Shown here piece after piece: positions 28,424 to 36,450 of a stretch of 64,000 bases of DNA; position 1 is the stretch's first letter; each line of letters starts with the position of its first letter. The notes under the pieces are model-generated. The model was not told where the DNA came from. It did no database searches and was given only the letters and a program-made list of their open reading frames with translations. The stretch covers positions 806,001 to 870,000 of the forward strand of contig NZ_CP104562.2 of NCBI RefSeq assembly GCF_025398155.2. The letters run 5' to 3'. The translations under genes and the position numbers were made by a program. This stretch comes from Roseateles amylovorans (GTDB taxonomy: Bacteria > Pseudomonadota > Gammaproteobacteria > Burkholderiales > Burkholderiaceae_C).

Positions 28424-30298
28424 ATGTGTGGCATCGTCGGCGCCGTCAGCCAGAAGGACATCGTTCCCATCCTCATCGAGGGTCTGAAGCGCCTGGAATA
28501 CCGCGGCTATGACTCCTGCGGTGTGGCGGTCCACCAAGACGGTCAACTGCGGCGGGCGCGCAGCACCTCCCGGGTGGCTGAACTGCAAGCGCTGGCCGCG
28601 CAGGACGGCGTAGCGGCGGGCACCGGCATCGCGCACACCCGTTGGGCCACCCACGGCGTGCCGGCGGTCCACAACGCCCACCCGCATTTCTCGCACGGTC
28701 CTGGCGTGGACGCACCGCAAGGTCCCGGCCGCGTTGCGCTGGTGCACAACGGCATCATCGAGAACCACGACGAACTGCGTGCCGAGCTCAAGGGCCGCGG
28801 CTATGTGTTCCTGAGCCAGACCGACACCGAAGTCATCGCGCACCTGGTCGATCTGTTCTATCAAGGCGATCTGCTGGAGGCGGTGCAACAAGCCATCGGT
28901 CGCCTGAAGGGGGCCTACGCGATTGCCGTGTTCCATCGCGACGAACCGCACCGCGTGGTCGGCGCCCGCGAGGGATCGCCGCTGGTGCTGGGCGTGGGGC
29001 GTGACGAATACGTCGGCGCGCACTTCCTGGCCTCCGACGCGATGGCGCTGGCCGGCGTCACCGATCAGATCGTCTACCTGGAAGAGGGCGATGTGGTCGA
29101 CCTGCAACTGGGCCGCTTCTGGATCAGCAGCCGCGATGCGGCCACCGGCCGCTTCCAGACGGTGGAGCGTGAGGTGCGGACGGTGCATGCGCACAGCGGC
29201 GCCGCGGAGCTGGGCCCGTATCGCCACTACATGCAGAAGGAAATCTTCGAGCAGCCGGTGGCGATTGCGAACACGCTGGACGCGGTCACCAGCGTCACGC
29301 CGGAGCTGTTTGGCGATGGGGCATACCGCGTGTTCAAGGACATTGATTCGGTCCTGATCCTGGCCTGCGGCACCAGCTTCTATGCGGGGTCCACGGCCAA
29401 GTACTGGCTGGAGAGCATTGCGAAGATCCCGACCAGTGTCGAGATTGCCAGCGAATACCGTTATCGCGACAGCGTGCCGAATCCGCGCACCCTGGTCGTC
29501 ACCATCAGCCAAAGCGGCGAGACGGCCGACACGCTGGCCGCACTCAAGCATGCGCGTTCATTGGGCATGCTGCACACCTTGACTGTCTGCAATGTGGCCA
29601 CGAGTGCCATGGTGCGTGAATGCGCGCTGTCATTCATTACGCGCGCCGGTGCGGAAATTGGTGTGGCGTCGACCAAAGCGTTCACCACGCAATTGGTGGG
29701 ACTGTTCCTGCTGACGCTGGCCCTGGCGCAGACGCGCGGCCATCTGACGGACGAGCAAGAGGCCGAGCACCTGAAGGCACTGCGCCACTTGCCCGTGGCG
29801 GTGCAAGCGGTGCTGGCGCTGGAGCCGCAGGTCATTGCATGGAGTGAGGAATTCGCGCGCAAGGAGAATGCGCTGTTCCTGGGGCGCGGATTGCACTATC
29901 CGATTGCGCTGGAAGGTGCGCTGAAGCTCAAGGAGATCAGCTACATCCATGCGGAGGCGTATCCGGCGGGTGAATTGAAGCACGGCCCGCTGGCGCTGGT
30001 CACGGCGCAAATGCCGGTGGTCACGGTGGCGCCCAATGACACGCTGCTGGAAAAGCTCAAGAGCAACATGCAGGAAGTGCGGGCGCGTGGCGGTGAGCTG
30101 TTTGTCTTCGCGGACGGGGATACGAAGATCGAGAGCGAGGCCGGGCTGCATGTGATTCGGATGCCGGAGCACTATGGCGCGCTGAGCCCGATTCTGCATA
30201 CGGTGCCGCTGCAGTTGCTGGCGTATCACACCGCGTGTGCGCGGGGGACGGATGTGGATAAGCCGCGGAATTTGGCGAAGAGTGTGACGGTGGAGTGA
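28424..30298 (+). CDS. glmS: Glutamine-fructose-6-phosphate aminotransferase
   Basis: 624 residues; makes glucosamine-6-phosphate, the first step to UDP-GlcNAc. The mature protein begins CGIVGAV with the catalytic Cys at position 2 (Ntn glutaminase), followed by LEYRGYDSCGVAV and HTRWATHGVP. Two SIS sugar-isomerase domains follow (ILACGTSFYAGSTAKYW; VTISQSGETADTLAAL; ELKHGPLALV) and the DKPRNLAKSVTVE terminus is standard. CAGGAG precedes the ATG. No ribozyme is expected or seen upstream. It is the last core gene before the accessory island. Confidence 0.97.
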   Translation: MCGIVGAVSQKDIVPILIEGLKRLEYRGYDSCGVAVHQDGQLRRARSTSRVAELQALAAQDGVAAGTGIAHTRWATHGVPAVHNAHPHFSHGPGVDAPQGPGRVALVHNGIIENHDELRAELKGRGYVFLSQTDTEVIAHLVDLFYQGDLLEAVQQAIGRLKGAYAIAVFHRDEPHRVVGAREGSPLVLGVGRDEYVGAHFLASDAMALAGVTDQIVYLEEGDVVDLQLGRFWISSRDAATGRFQTVEREVRTVHAHSGAAELGPYRHYMQKEIFEQPVAIANTLDAVTSVTPELFGDGAYRVFKDIDSVLILACGTSFYAGSTAKYWLESIAKIPTSVEIASEYRYRDSVPNPRTLVVTISQSGETADTLAALKHARSLGMLHTLTVCNVATSAMVRECALSFITRAGAEIGVASTKAFTTQLVGLFLLTLALAQTRGHLTDEQEAEHLKALRHLPVAVQAVLALEPQVIAWSEEFARKENALFLGRGLHYPIALEGALKLKEISYIHAEAYPAGELKHGPLALVTAQMPVVTVAPNDTLLEKLKSNMQEVRARGGELFVFADGDTKIESEAGLHVIRMPEHYGALSPILHTVPLQLLAYHTACARGTDVDKPRNLAKSVTVE

Positions 30299-30358
30299 GG
30301 GGGGAGGGCGCTCGTTGGCAAGGCGTCTCGCGCCGCCCCAGTGCCGATAATGGCACCC

Positions 30359-30643
30359 ATGCGCCACACCATCACGCTCAACATACGGTACGACTGGCCG
30401 GAATCCGATTGGCAGAAGATTGCAGCCGTCTATGAGTCGCTGCCCGGGTGGCAAGGCGATCAACCGACTGCTTCGTGGTTCGGCGTTTGCGGCGGCGAGC
30501 AATACATCATTGCTTCGGTCGAACCCTCCGGTGTTCTATTCGAGGGAAATGTGGATGAGAGGCTCTGGGCCGGATGGCTGACGATGCTCTGCGCTCGGCT
30601 GTCTCTCGTTTTGGACCGGGAGGTCCATGACGCTGAGATGTGA
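30359..30643 (+). CDS. Small acidic protein of unknown function
   Basis: 94 residues from the ATG at 30359 (an ATG at 30341 would add 6). Not recognised. It is tryptophan-rich (YDWPESDWQKI, ESLPGWQGD, DERLWAGWL) and acidic, and looks like a stable single-domain protein; many small orphan immunity-type proteins look like this, but that is a guess. It directly follows glmS by 60 bases and ends just before IS-derived sequence, so it marks the left rim of the island. Confidence 0.55.
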   Translation: MRHTITLNIRYDWPESDWQKIAAVYESLPGWQGDQPTASWFGVCGGEQYIIASVEPSGVLFEGNVDERLWAGWLTMLCARLSLVLDREVHDAEM

Positions 30644-30901
30644 GCTGTCAGCGGCATTGGGCCTGACCTGACTTTTGTGTGTGACGCGATGCCTGCCGCA
30701 TCGGAGTTGGTGCTTAGATCGATAAGCTCGAAGTCGGGGTGCTCGACACACCGAAGGCATCCGTCTGCCCATGCGCGCGGCAAGCACCTATGCAGGCAAC
30801 GACGCGGCAGATCGTCGCTGATCGCGCGTTGACGAAGTGCAGACTCGCCAAGCTCCTGGGGAGTCGAGAGTGCTGATGGGACGTTCATCGAACGTTCAGG
30901 T
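30644..30901. other. Non-coding stretch between an orphan IS end and the IS256 element
   Basis: No gene supported. It starts with a sequence like the IS256 left end (30660-30687) and finishes with a perfect ACGTTC-ATC-GAACGT palindrome (30881-30895) next to the element. Confidence 0.5.
30660..30687 (+). repeat. Solo IS256-type terminal repeat
   Basis: GGCCTGACCTGACTTTTGTG plus the following 8 bases matches the left end of the IS256 element at 30902-30929 at 24 of 28 positions and in the same orientation. No transposase follows it, so it is a relic or a second end. Confidence 0.7.
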
Positions 30902-32286
30902 GGCCTGTCCTGAATTTTGTGTGCGAGGCATCACATGACCCGAACCCGGAGCATTTATGCCAATCGACAAACCTCTGAGCAAGACCAAGCTGAGGAACGC
31001 CGCGATTGCGGCCAAGTCTGCCGCGTTGCCCAAGATCCCCGATGAGTTGATCGACCAGATCGTGAAGGGCCAGCCGATGACCGGCGAGGAAGTGAATGCC
31101 GCCTCGATGGCGTTCAAGAAAGCCTTGATCGAGAGAGCGTTGGGCGCGGAGCTGGGATTCCACCTGGGCTATCCAAGCGGAGCCGACAAGCCCGAGACGA
31201 CGAAGAATCTGCGCAACGGCAAGACCGGCAAGACGGTGTTGACCGAGGATGGGCCGCTTCGCATCGACGTTCCTCGCGACCGGGATTCGAGCTTCGAGCC
31301 GCTGCTGATTCCCAAGCACGAGCGCCGCTTCACCGGCTTCGACGACAAGATCATCGCCATTTACGCGCGCGGGATGACTGTACGGGAGATGCAGGCCTTC
31401 TTGGCCGAGCAGTACGGCGTGGACGTCAGCCCTGAGTTGATCAGCAGCGTGACTGACGCCGTGATGGCGGAGGTGGGCGCCTGGCAGGCGCGGCCGCTGG
31501 AGCCGATGTACCCGGTGGTGTTCTTCGACGCGCTGCGCGTGAAGATCCGCGAGGACGCGGTGGTGCGCAACAAGGCCGTCTACTTGGCGCTGGGCGTGCT
31601 GCCGGACGGCACGCGCGACATCCTGGGGCTGTGGATCGAAGGCACCGAAGGCGCCAAGTTCTGGATGAAGGTCTTCAACGACCTGAAGACGCGCGGTGTC
31701 AACGACATCCTCATCGCGGTCACGGACGGACTCAAGGGCATGCCGGAGGCGCTCAGCGCGGTGTATCCGGCCACGACGCTACAGACCTGCATCGTGCACC
31801 TGACTCGCCGCAGCCTGGACTACGCCAACTGGAAGGACCGCAAGCCGCTGGCGGCGGCCATCAAGCTGGTCTACACGGCGCCAAGCGCCGAGGCCGCTGC
31901 GGCAGAGTTGGACGCCTTCGAGGCAAGCGCCTGGGGCCAGAAATTTCCCACCGTGGTCGCTGCCTGGCGCAGGGCCTGGGACCGCGTGATCCCGTTCTTC
32001 GCCTTCCCGCCGGAGATGCGGCGGGTGATTTACACGACCAATGCCATCGAGAGCCTCAACGCGCAGCTGCGCAAGATCATCAAGTCTCGTGGCCATTTCC
32101 CCAGTGACGATGCGGCGAGCAAGCTACTCCGGCTGGCCTTGCGCAACATCACGGCCGACTGGGGGCGCGCGGCCAAGAACTGGCGAGAGGCAATGAACCA
32201 GTTCGCCATCCTCTACGCAGACCGGTTCACAAGGGCCGGCTCGTAGCCTCGTAGAAACGCCTCAAACACAGAATTTCTGACACTCC
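30902..32286 (+). mobile_element. IS256-family insertion sequence
   Basis: One transposase gene is bracketed by imperfect inverted repeats: left 30902-30929 (ending TTTTGTGTGCGAGGC) and right 32259-32286 (inverted, ending CTGTGTTTGAGGC). About 20 of 28 positions agree. No flanking target duplication is evident in the 8-9 bases on each side, so either a bound is slightly off or the element has been rearranged. Confidence 0.75.
30957..32246 (+). CDS. IS256-family transposase (complete)
   Basis: 429 residues, full length for the family. The DDE residues are visible: the first Asp in YPVVFFDALRVKIRE, the second in IAVTDGLKGMPEAL, and the Glu in TTNAIESLNAQLRK, with the CIVHLTRRSLDY block between. 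The start MPIDKPLSKTKLRN is an ATG at 30957 with a GGAG site 6 bases upstream. The reading frame is intact, so the element may be active. Confidence 0.95.
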   Translation: MPIDKPLSKTKLRNAAIAAKSAALPKIPDELIDQIVKGQPMTGEEVNAASMAFKKALIERALGAELGFHLGYPSGADKPETTKNLRNGKTGKTVLTEDGPLRIDVPRDRDSSFEPLLIPKHERRFTGFDDKIIAIYARGMTVREMQAFLAEQYGVDVSPELISSVTDAVMAEVGAWQARPLEPMYPVVFFDALRVKIREDAVVRNKAVYLALGVLPDGTRDILGLWIEGTEGAKFWMKVFNDLKTRGVNDILIAVTDGLKGMPEALSAVYPATTLQTCIVHLTRRSLDYANWKDRKPLAAAIKLVYTAPSAEAAAAELDAFEASAWGQKFPTVVAAWRRAWDRVIPFFAFPPEMRRVIYTTNAIESLNAQLRKIIKSRGHFPSDDAASKLLRLALRNITADWGRAAKNWREAMNQFAILYADRFTRAGS

Positions 32287-32607
32287 CTCCCATGAAGTCC
32301 CGAGTGAGATCGGCCGTCAACTCTGGCCCGATTTTCAAATCGAATCGGCCCGGGCTGGCCGTAGATCTCGATCTGAGTTCCGCGATGAACCTTATGGATC
32401 GAGGTTCGTCGGGAACTGCGGGCCGTTGGGTATGCCGGTCTCAGCCGACCGCCCCTTGGCCGGATGAAGGACACCATCAAAGTCGATGAATGCAACCCTT
32501 ACGCGAATGCTCGTTTCGGGCGCGATCCTCGCCGGACCAGGGATCAAGGGAGCCGAAGCGATGTCTGTACCGCAAGCCTCGGAAGCTCTCGTCGTTGGCC
32601 TGCGAGT
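32287..32607. other. Unassigned stretch right of the IS256 element
   Basis: Short open frames exist on both strands but none has a recognisable domain, a ribosome-binding site or family-like composition. It may be a remnant of sequence interrupted by the element. Confidence 0.4.
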
Positions 32608-33882
32608 TCACTTCACCTCGTCGGCGGCTTCATCGGACGGTTCTCGCTGATCGCTCTTGGCGCGCAGCGCCTTGGCGCGAAAAGCTCGGCGGCTTTCGTA
32701 CACCGATGCGCCAGGCACCTCGTCCACAAGTCCCAAGGCCATCGCTTCTTCTGGCTCAAGCGGATGTTCTCCTGTGAACAGTTCTCTCGCGATCATCACG
32801 CAGATGAGCCACAGGGTACGTACGGCCGGCATCGACTCGTCAATGATCTTGCCCTTCTCCTCGGAGGCCATGTCGGGCCATCGCATTGCCACGTCCACTC
32901 CGAAGAACTCCACACGATGCTCAACCATGAGCCGAATCGCTGTGAATCGGTGCTTGGGACTATCGATGGCATCGAACAGCTGAACCTCCTGGAGCGCCCT
33001 CTGAAGCGCCTCAAGCGGCGGCTTCGTTCCAAGCGATGCCGAGAGCACATGCATGAACGCCGTCAGGTGCTTGCGATTGTCTTCACTGTCGAAGGGCGGC
33101 CCGTCGCGGTGCATGACGCTGTAGAGCTCTGCTAGACCGCTGAGCAACTTGCCTTCCTTGCCGGTTTCGTCCTTTCGACTCAGCTCCTTTTGGGACATAC
33201 TGGTCACGAGTCCCCAGCGGCTGAGCTTCTCAAGCGCGTTGTCGACGAGCGGCTTGTTGTCTGAATTCAGACGGCCGTGAACGAACGTAAGCAGGCCAGG
33301 AAGATCCAACTGCACGTGCTCGCAATCGGGGAGTTTCAACAGCCGCACCCCGTCTTCAAAATGGGCTACGGCCTGGGGGTCTAGCTCCTTCACCTCCGTG
33401 AGTCTGTGATGCACGTCGAGGTACATCCACAGCCAACGCTGAATCATTACCTCTGCGATCTTCAGCGACGCACGATCATTCGAACTCTCCAAGGAGCGAG
33501 CGGTCTCCAGAGCTCGTGAAGGAGTCACGTTTGTGACCGAGCCGAACCGCACGTCGTGGAAAAGCACATTGCTGTGCGGAAGGGCCACCGCGTAGTCGCC
33601 CAGAGCAAGCAACATCGCTGCGGCGCTTGCCGCTACATTGGTGGCAACGGTGATCATCCGACAGGTGTTTCCGTCTTGATCTGGGGACTTGATGAGCGAC
33701 CGCAGTTTGTCGATCAAGTAGACCTTGCCGCCGGGGCTGTTGATCGCGACGGTGATTGGATCTGAACTCACCTGTCGAAGCGCGACGATCCGCGGAATCA
33801 GCTCATTCAGAAATTCGGCGTCGATCGCACGATCGATGTAGATGCAGCGAGACCAGTTGACGGTCAGTTCAGTCAAGTTCAT
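32608..33882 (-). CDS. ClpP-like serine protease with a long internal insertion
   Basis: 424 residues from the ATG at 33882. The first 120 residues are ClpP/crotonase-fold: PITVAINSPGGKV (ClpP INSPGG motif), TNVAASAAAMLLALG with the nucleophile Ser at about 86, and HSNVLFHDV with the catalytic His at about 109. ClpP normally continues straight to its end; here about 250 residues intervene before a ClpP-like tail (LEPEEAMALGLVDEV). The insertion is mostly helical and unrecognised. Such proteins are annotated as ATP-dependent Clp protease proteolytic subunit-like and occur in defence or mobile islands. It lies beside the ubiquitin-like operon and ImmA/XRE pair, on the opposite strand to the former. 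Confidence 0.75.
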   Translation of the reverse strand: MNLTELTVNWSRCIYIDRAIDAEFLNELIPRIVALRQVSSDPITVAINSPGGKVYLIDKLRSLIKSPDQDGNTCRMITVATNVAASAAAMLLALGDYAVALPHSNVLFHDVRFGSVTNVTPSRALETARSLESSNDRASLKIAEVMIQRWLWMYLDVHHRLTEVKELDPQAVAHFEDGVRLLKLPDCEHVQLDLPGLLTFVHGRLNSDNKPLVDNALEKLSRWGLVTSMSQKELSRKDETGKEGKLLSGLAELYSVMHRDGPPFDSEDNRKHLTAFMHVLSASLGTKPPLEALQRALQEVQLFDAIDSPKHRFTAIRLMVEHRVEFFGVDVAMRWPDMASEEKGKIIDESMPAVRTLWLICVMIARELFTGEHPLEPEEAMALGLVDEVPGASVYESRRAFRAKALRAKSDQREPSDEAADEVK

Positions 33883-34196
33883 TCGCCCCGCTCTCCTGTT
33901 TCCTGGAATTGATGTGCGCGAGGCGCCGCACCCGCGCACCTGCAATCTTAGCCAGCGGCGTTGCTCCGAACACCGCGCCTCCGAGTTATCGGCCGCACCT
34001 TCAATGGCCCACCAATCCTCCGCGCGGCAGGGAGCTTCATGTCATCAGACCTCGGTGAGCTGGTTTCGCTGCAGTAAGGGACGGCGAGACACGGCGGCGG
34101 CGGCACGCAAAGGTCCGTCTTGATCCTCCCATCCTCCACTCCATCTCCCCGCGCAAGGGGTACGCGCTCTGTCAGCGAGCATCAACCTCGCCGGTG
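33883..34196. other. Intergenic stretch between the ClpP-like and ImmA/IrrE genes
   Basis: No gene supported. It must contain the promoter of the ClpP-like gene unless that gene is read through from immA/xre; no strong promoter motif was picked out. Confidence 0.45.
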
Positions 34197-35129
34197 TCAT
34201 TGCAGCGGCTGCAGATGCGAGGGGAGCACAAGCATCGATCCAGCGAGCTCCTTCGTCGGATAGATCAAGATCAGGATGTTGTGCTTGGTGTCGAAGGCTT
34301 CACCAAGACATTCATGCACATCCCCGTTGCGGTCGCGATATGCCAAAGGTGTCGGCTTGGTCATCTTCCGACCAATCGGCAGTAGCTGGCCGAGCGCTTC
34401 ATCCGAGGCGATGCGGACTAGAGTTGGATTTCCGAACCGCTGCGTGAAGGAGGGCGACGCTTCGACGCGACGTACTTCGGCTACGGCGGCCTGTCCAGGA
34501 ACAACGCGAAGTGGCTCCAACACAATCACCAAGCAAGCTCGGTGGTGAGACCTAGCGAACTCTCTCGCAGACGCGTAAATCGAGGCGCCGAACTTCTTCG
34601 ACAGGGTGATCGGAGTTCTCACGCCGATTGCCATGTCCGCCGCCATATCCCTGAATGCTCCACCTTGGAACAAGGCGAAGCGGGCAAAGTTGTTTGCTTC
34701 CCGCTCAAACTGATCCGCAATCGCGGGTGCCAAGGTCTGTTCGCAGTCCTGGAACAGCCGAAAGATCTTTCGATGGGTCGGAAGCTCGTGATGTCCTGTC
34801 TCGTGCAGCTTTAGGAACGTCTGCTTGGACCGCCCAACGGTCTCGTCGATGTGGATGATCTGCTCGTTGGCGTCATAGAGCCCCAGGACCTTTGATAGCG
34901 CTGTCTTGAGGGTATGGGCAGCCTCCGCTGTCTTCCTCTTCACGAACGCGAGGAAAGCTGCTGGATCGAACATGCTCCGGGGCGCGACGCGTAGCTTCGC
35001 CGCCTCAAGGATGTCATCGATTGGAGTCGGATATCGTCCCCAGGCCGACGCCCGATCAAGCAAGGTGCGCGCCTGTCTCTCGACAGCTGCCAATTCAACG
35101 GATTGAAGACTGCTGTCGTCGGGTTTCAT
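34197..35129 (-). CDS. ImmA/IrrE-family metallopeptidase
   Basis: 310 residues. The zinc protease motif HExxH is HETGH at residues 109-113, followed by an acidic FEREANNFA helix near 141-149 that supplies the third ligand region. In ICEBs1, ImmA cleaves the XRE repressor ImmR, and IrrE/DdrO work the same way in Deinococcus. Here the gene overlaps the upstream XRE gene by one base (TGATG), a typical repressor-antirepressor pair. The C-terminal 130 residues are a less conserved sensor-like domain. The pair is divergent from the ubiquitin-like operon, so it probably controls it by proteolysis of the repressor upon a signal. Confidence 0.88.
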   Translation of the reverse strand: MKPDDSSLQSVELAAVERQARTLLDRASAWGRYPTPIDDILEAAKLRVAPRSMFDPAAFLAFVKRKTAEAAHTLKTALSKVLGLYDANEQIIHIDETVGRSKQTFLKLHETGHHELPTHRKIFRLFQDCEQTLAPAIADQFEREANNFARFALFQGGAFRDMAADMAIGVRTPITLSKKFGASIYASAREFARSHHRACLVIVLEPLRVVPGQAAVAEVRRVEASPSFTQRFGNPTLVRIASDEALGQLLPIGRKMTKPTPLAYRDRNGDVHECLGEAFDTKHNILILIYPTKELAGSMLVLPSHLQPLQ

Positions 35130-35482
35130 CAGGTGCGCTTTCTCGATCGGATGAATTGCAGGTACTCGAGCAGTTGGGCCTCTTCATCGACGCTCAAGTT
35201 GTGATCCGCGAACGTGGCGACGCGTCCATGGCGATCGCCGGCCTCTCGGCTTGATGCCGGAGGCAGATAGCCAGCAAGCTCCATCAACGTCGTGTATTCG
35301 ATGCCATAGATCTCGGCGAGCTTGTTGAGGATCGTCGGGCTAGGTTGCTGGATCTTTCCGTTCTCCAGTTGGCTCAGGTAAGCGTTCGAAACCTCCTTCC
35401 CACTGGCTTCTTCGACCTGCCTCAGCGACATCTTGCGATCGTTCCGGATCGAGGCGAGGTATTGACCTAGTGTGACTTTCAC
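35129..35482 (-). CDS. XRE-family helix-turn-helix repressor
   Basis: 117 residues. The HTH is KMSLRQVEEASGKEVSNAYLS followed by QLENGKIQQPS, classic Cro/CI type. The C-terminal tail (ATFADHNLSVDEEAQLLEYL) probably contains the cleavage or dimer region. It is the first gene of the XRE-ImmA/IrrE pair. An inverted repeat in the divergent promoter region (35553-35597) overlaps the -35 of the ubiquitin-like operon and is its likely operator. Confidence 0.9.
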   Translation of the reverse strand: MKVTLGQYLASIRNDRKMSLRQVEEASGKEVSNAYLSQLENGKIQQPSPTILNKLAEIYGIEYTTLMELAGYLPPASSREAGDRHGRVATFADHNLSVDEEAQLLEYLQFIRSRKRT

Positions 35483-35552
35483 AGGGACTCATCGTGCGGC
35501 GACAGCCCCGTGACCGACACGAGCACCCGCCTGCCTCCAGTCTAGCCGCTTC

Positions 35553-35611
35553 TGCTAAGTTTTCAACGCATGCTCATAATGCTTGACAAACTTAGCATGC
35601 TTGCGCATAGT
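35553..35611 (+). promoter_or_regulatory. Promoter and probable XRE operator of the ubiquitin-like operon
   Basis: -35 TTGACA (35583-35588), a 17-base spacer, and -10 CATAGT (35606-35611) read towards the multi-Ubl gene. The inverted arms TGCTAAGTTTTCAA (35553) and TTGACAAACTTAGCA (35583) differ by one inserted base, and the right arm covers the -35. A repressor bound here would block the promoter. The transcript leader would be about 85-90 bases before the ATG at 35704. Confidence 0.72.
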
Positions 35612-35703
35612 TGCATCAAGCGTTCAGCAGCGGACGCGTTGAGCAAGCGCCAGATCAACGAACACATGCGCGGCATGCCGTGCGACAACTTTTAGAGGCA
35701 TTT

Positions 35704-36450
35704 ATGAACCAGTTTGAAGAGGGTGTTGAAGACGTCTACGCCGCGGTGTCGGCAGGGCGTGCCGTGCGTGAGCACGGGCCGTTTGGTATCCAGATTGGCG
35801 ACCAGTCCATGCAGTTCGTGGGCAAGGTGGTCCATGACCCGGTCGTGACTGGAAGTCAGATCCTTGCGGTCGCCGGCGCGCGACCGGCGAGCGATTTCCT
35901 GGTGTTCCAAGTTCTTCGTGACGGTGCTTTGGAGGTCGTGCGGCCGGAGGAGACCGTGGACCTGCGCAGTGCCGGCGCGGAGAAGTTCCTGGTGTTCCGC
36001 AGCGACCGCTCCTTCCGCTTCCTCCTGGACGAACGCGCGTTCGACTGGGGGGCCGCGCACATCTCGGGTGGAACGATCAAGCGTCTGGCGGGCGTCCTGA
36101 GCGAGACGACCGATGTCTGGCTTGATGCGGCCGGTGGTGAGGACCGCGTCATCGAAGACAAGGAATTGGTTGACCTGGCCATGCCGGGCACGGAGCGGTT
36201 CATCACCCGCCAGATCAAGATCACCATCAAGGTCAACTCGCGGCCGCGGGAAGTCGATCGCCGCGTGCTCACGTACTGGGAGATCGTCAAGCTGGCCGAA
36301 CCCAACGCGGTTCCCAGCGACCAGATTATCTACTCGATCAACTATGCAGCTGGCCCCCGCCAGAACGCCGAAGGTACCCTGGTCGAAGGCCAGTCCGTTG
36401 TCGTCAAAGAAGGGATGAAGTTCTATGTCACGCCGACTGATAAGTCTTAA
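35704..36450 (+). CDS. Multi-ubiquitin-like protein (three beta-grasp domains)
   Basis: 248 residues. Three consecutive beta-grasp, ubiquitin-like segments can be seen at about 27-100, 103-168 and 170-244, each starting with a beta-strand (FGIQIGDQSMQF, FRFLLDERAFDW, IKITIKVNSRPREVD) and ending with a similar strand (KFLVFRSDRS, ERFITRQ, MKFYVTPTDKS). The last copy matches the multiubiquitin domain family found beside ThiF-type E1 enzymes in bacteria. It ends TPTDKS with no Gly-Gly, so either processing is required or the link is not the usual one. AGAGG precedes the ATG. It overlaps the E1-like gene by 26 bases. Substrate or partner unknown. Confidence 0.85.
   Translation: MNQFEEGVEDVYAAVSAGRAVREHGPFGIQIGDQSMQFVGKVVHDPVVTGSQILAVAGARPASDFLVFQVLRDGALEVVRPEETVDLRSAGAEKFLVFRSDRSFRFLLDERAFDWGAAHISGGTIKRLAGVLSETTDVWLDAAGGEDRVIEDKELVDLAMPGTERFITRQIKITIKVNSRPREVDRRVLTYWEIVKLAEPNAVPSDQIIYSINYAAGPRQNAEGTLVEGQSVVVKEGMKFYVTPTDKS

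Noticed and set aside
32464..33135. Open frame overlapping the ClpP-like gene on the plus strand
   Set aside because: Overlaps a gene with clear ClpP motifs and has no domain or ribosome-binding site.
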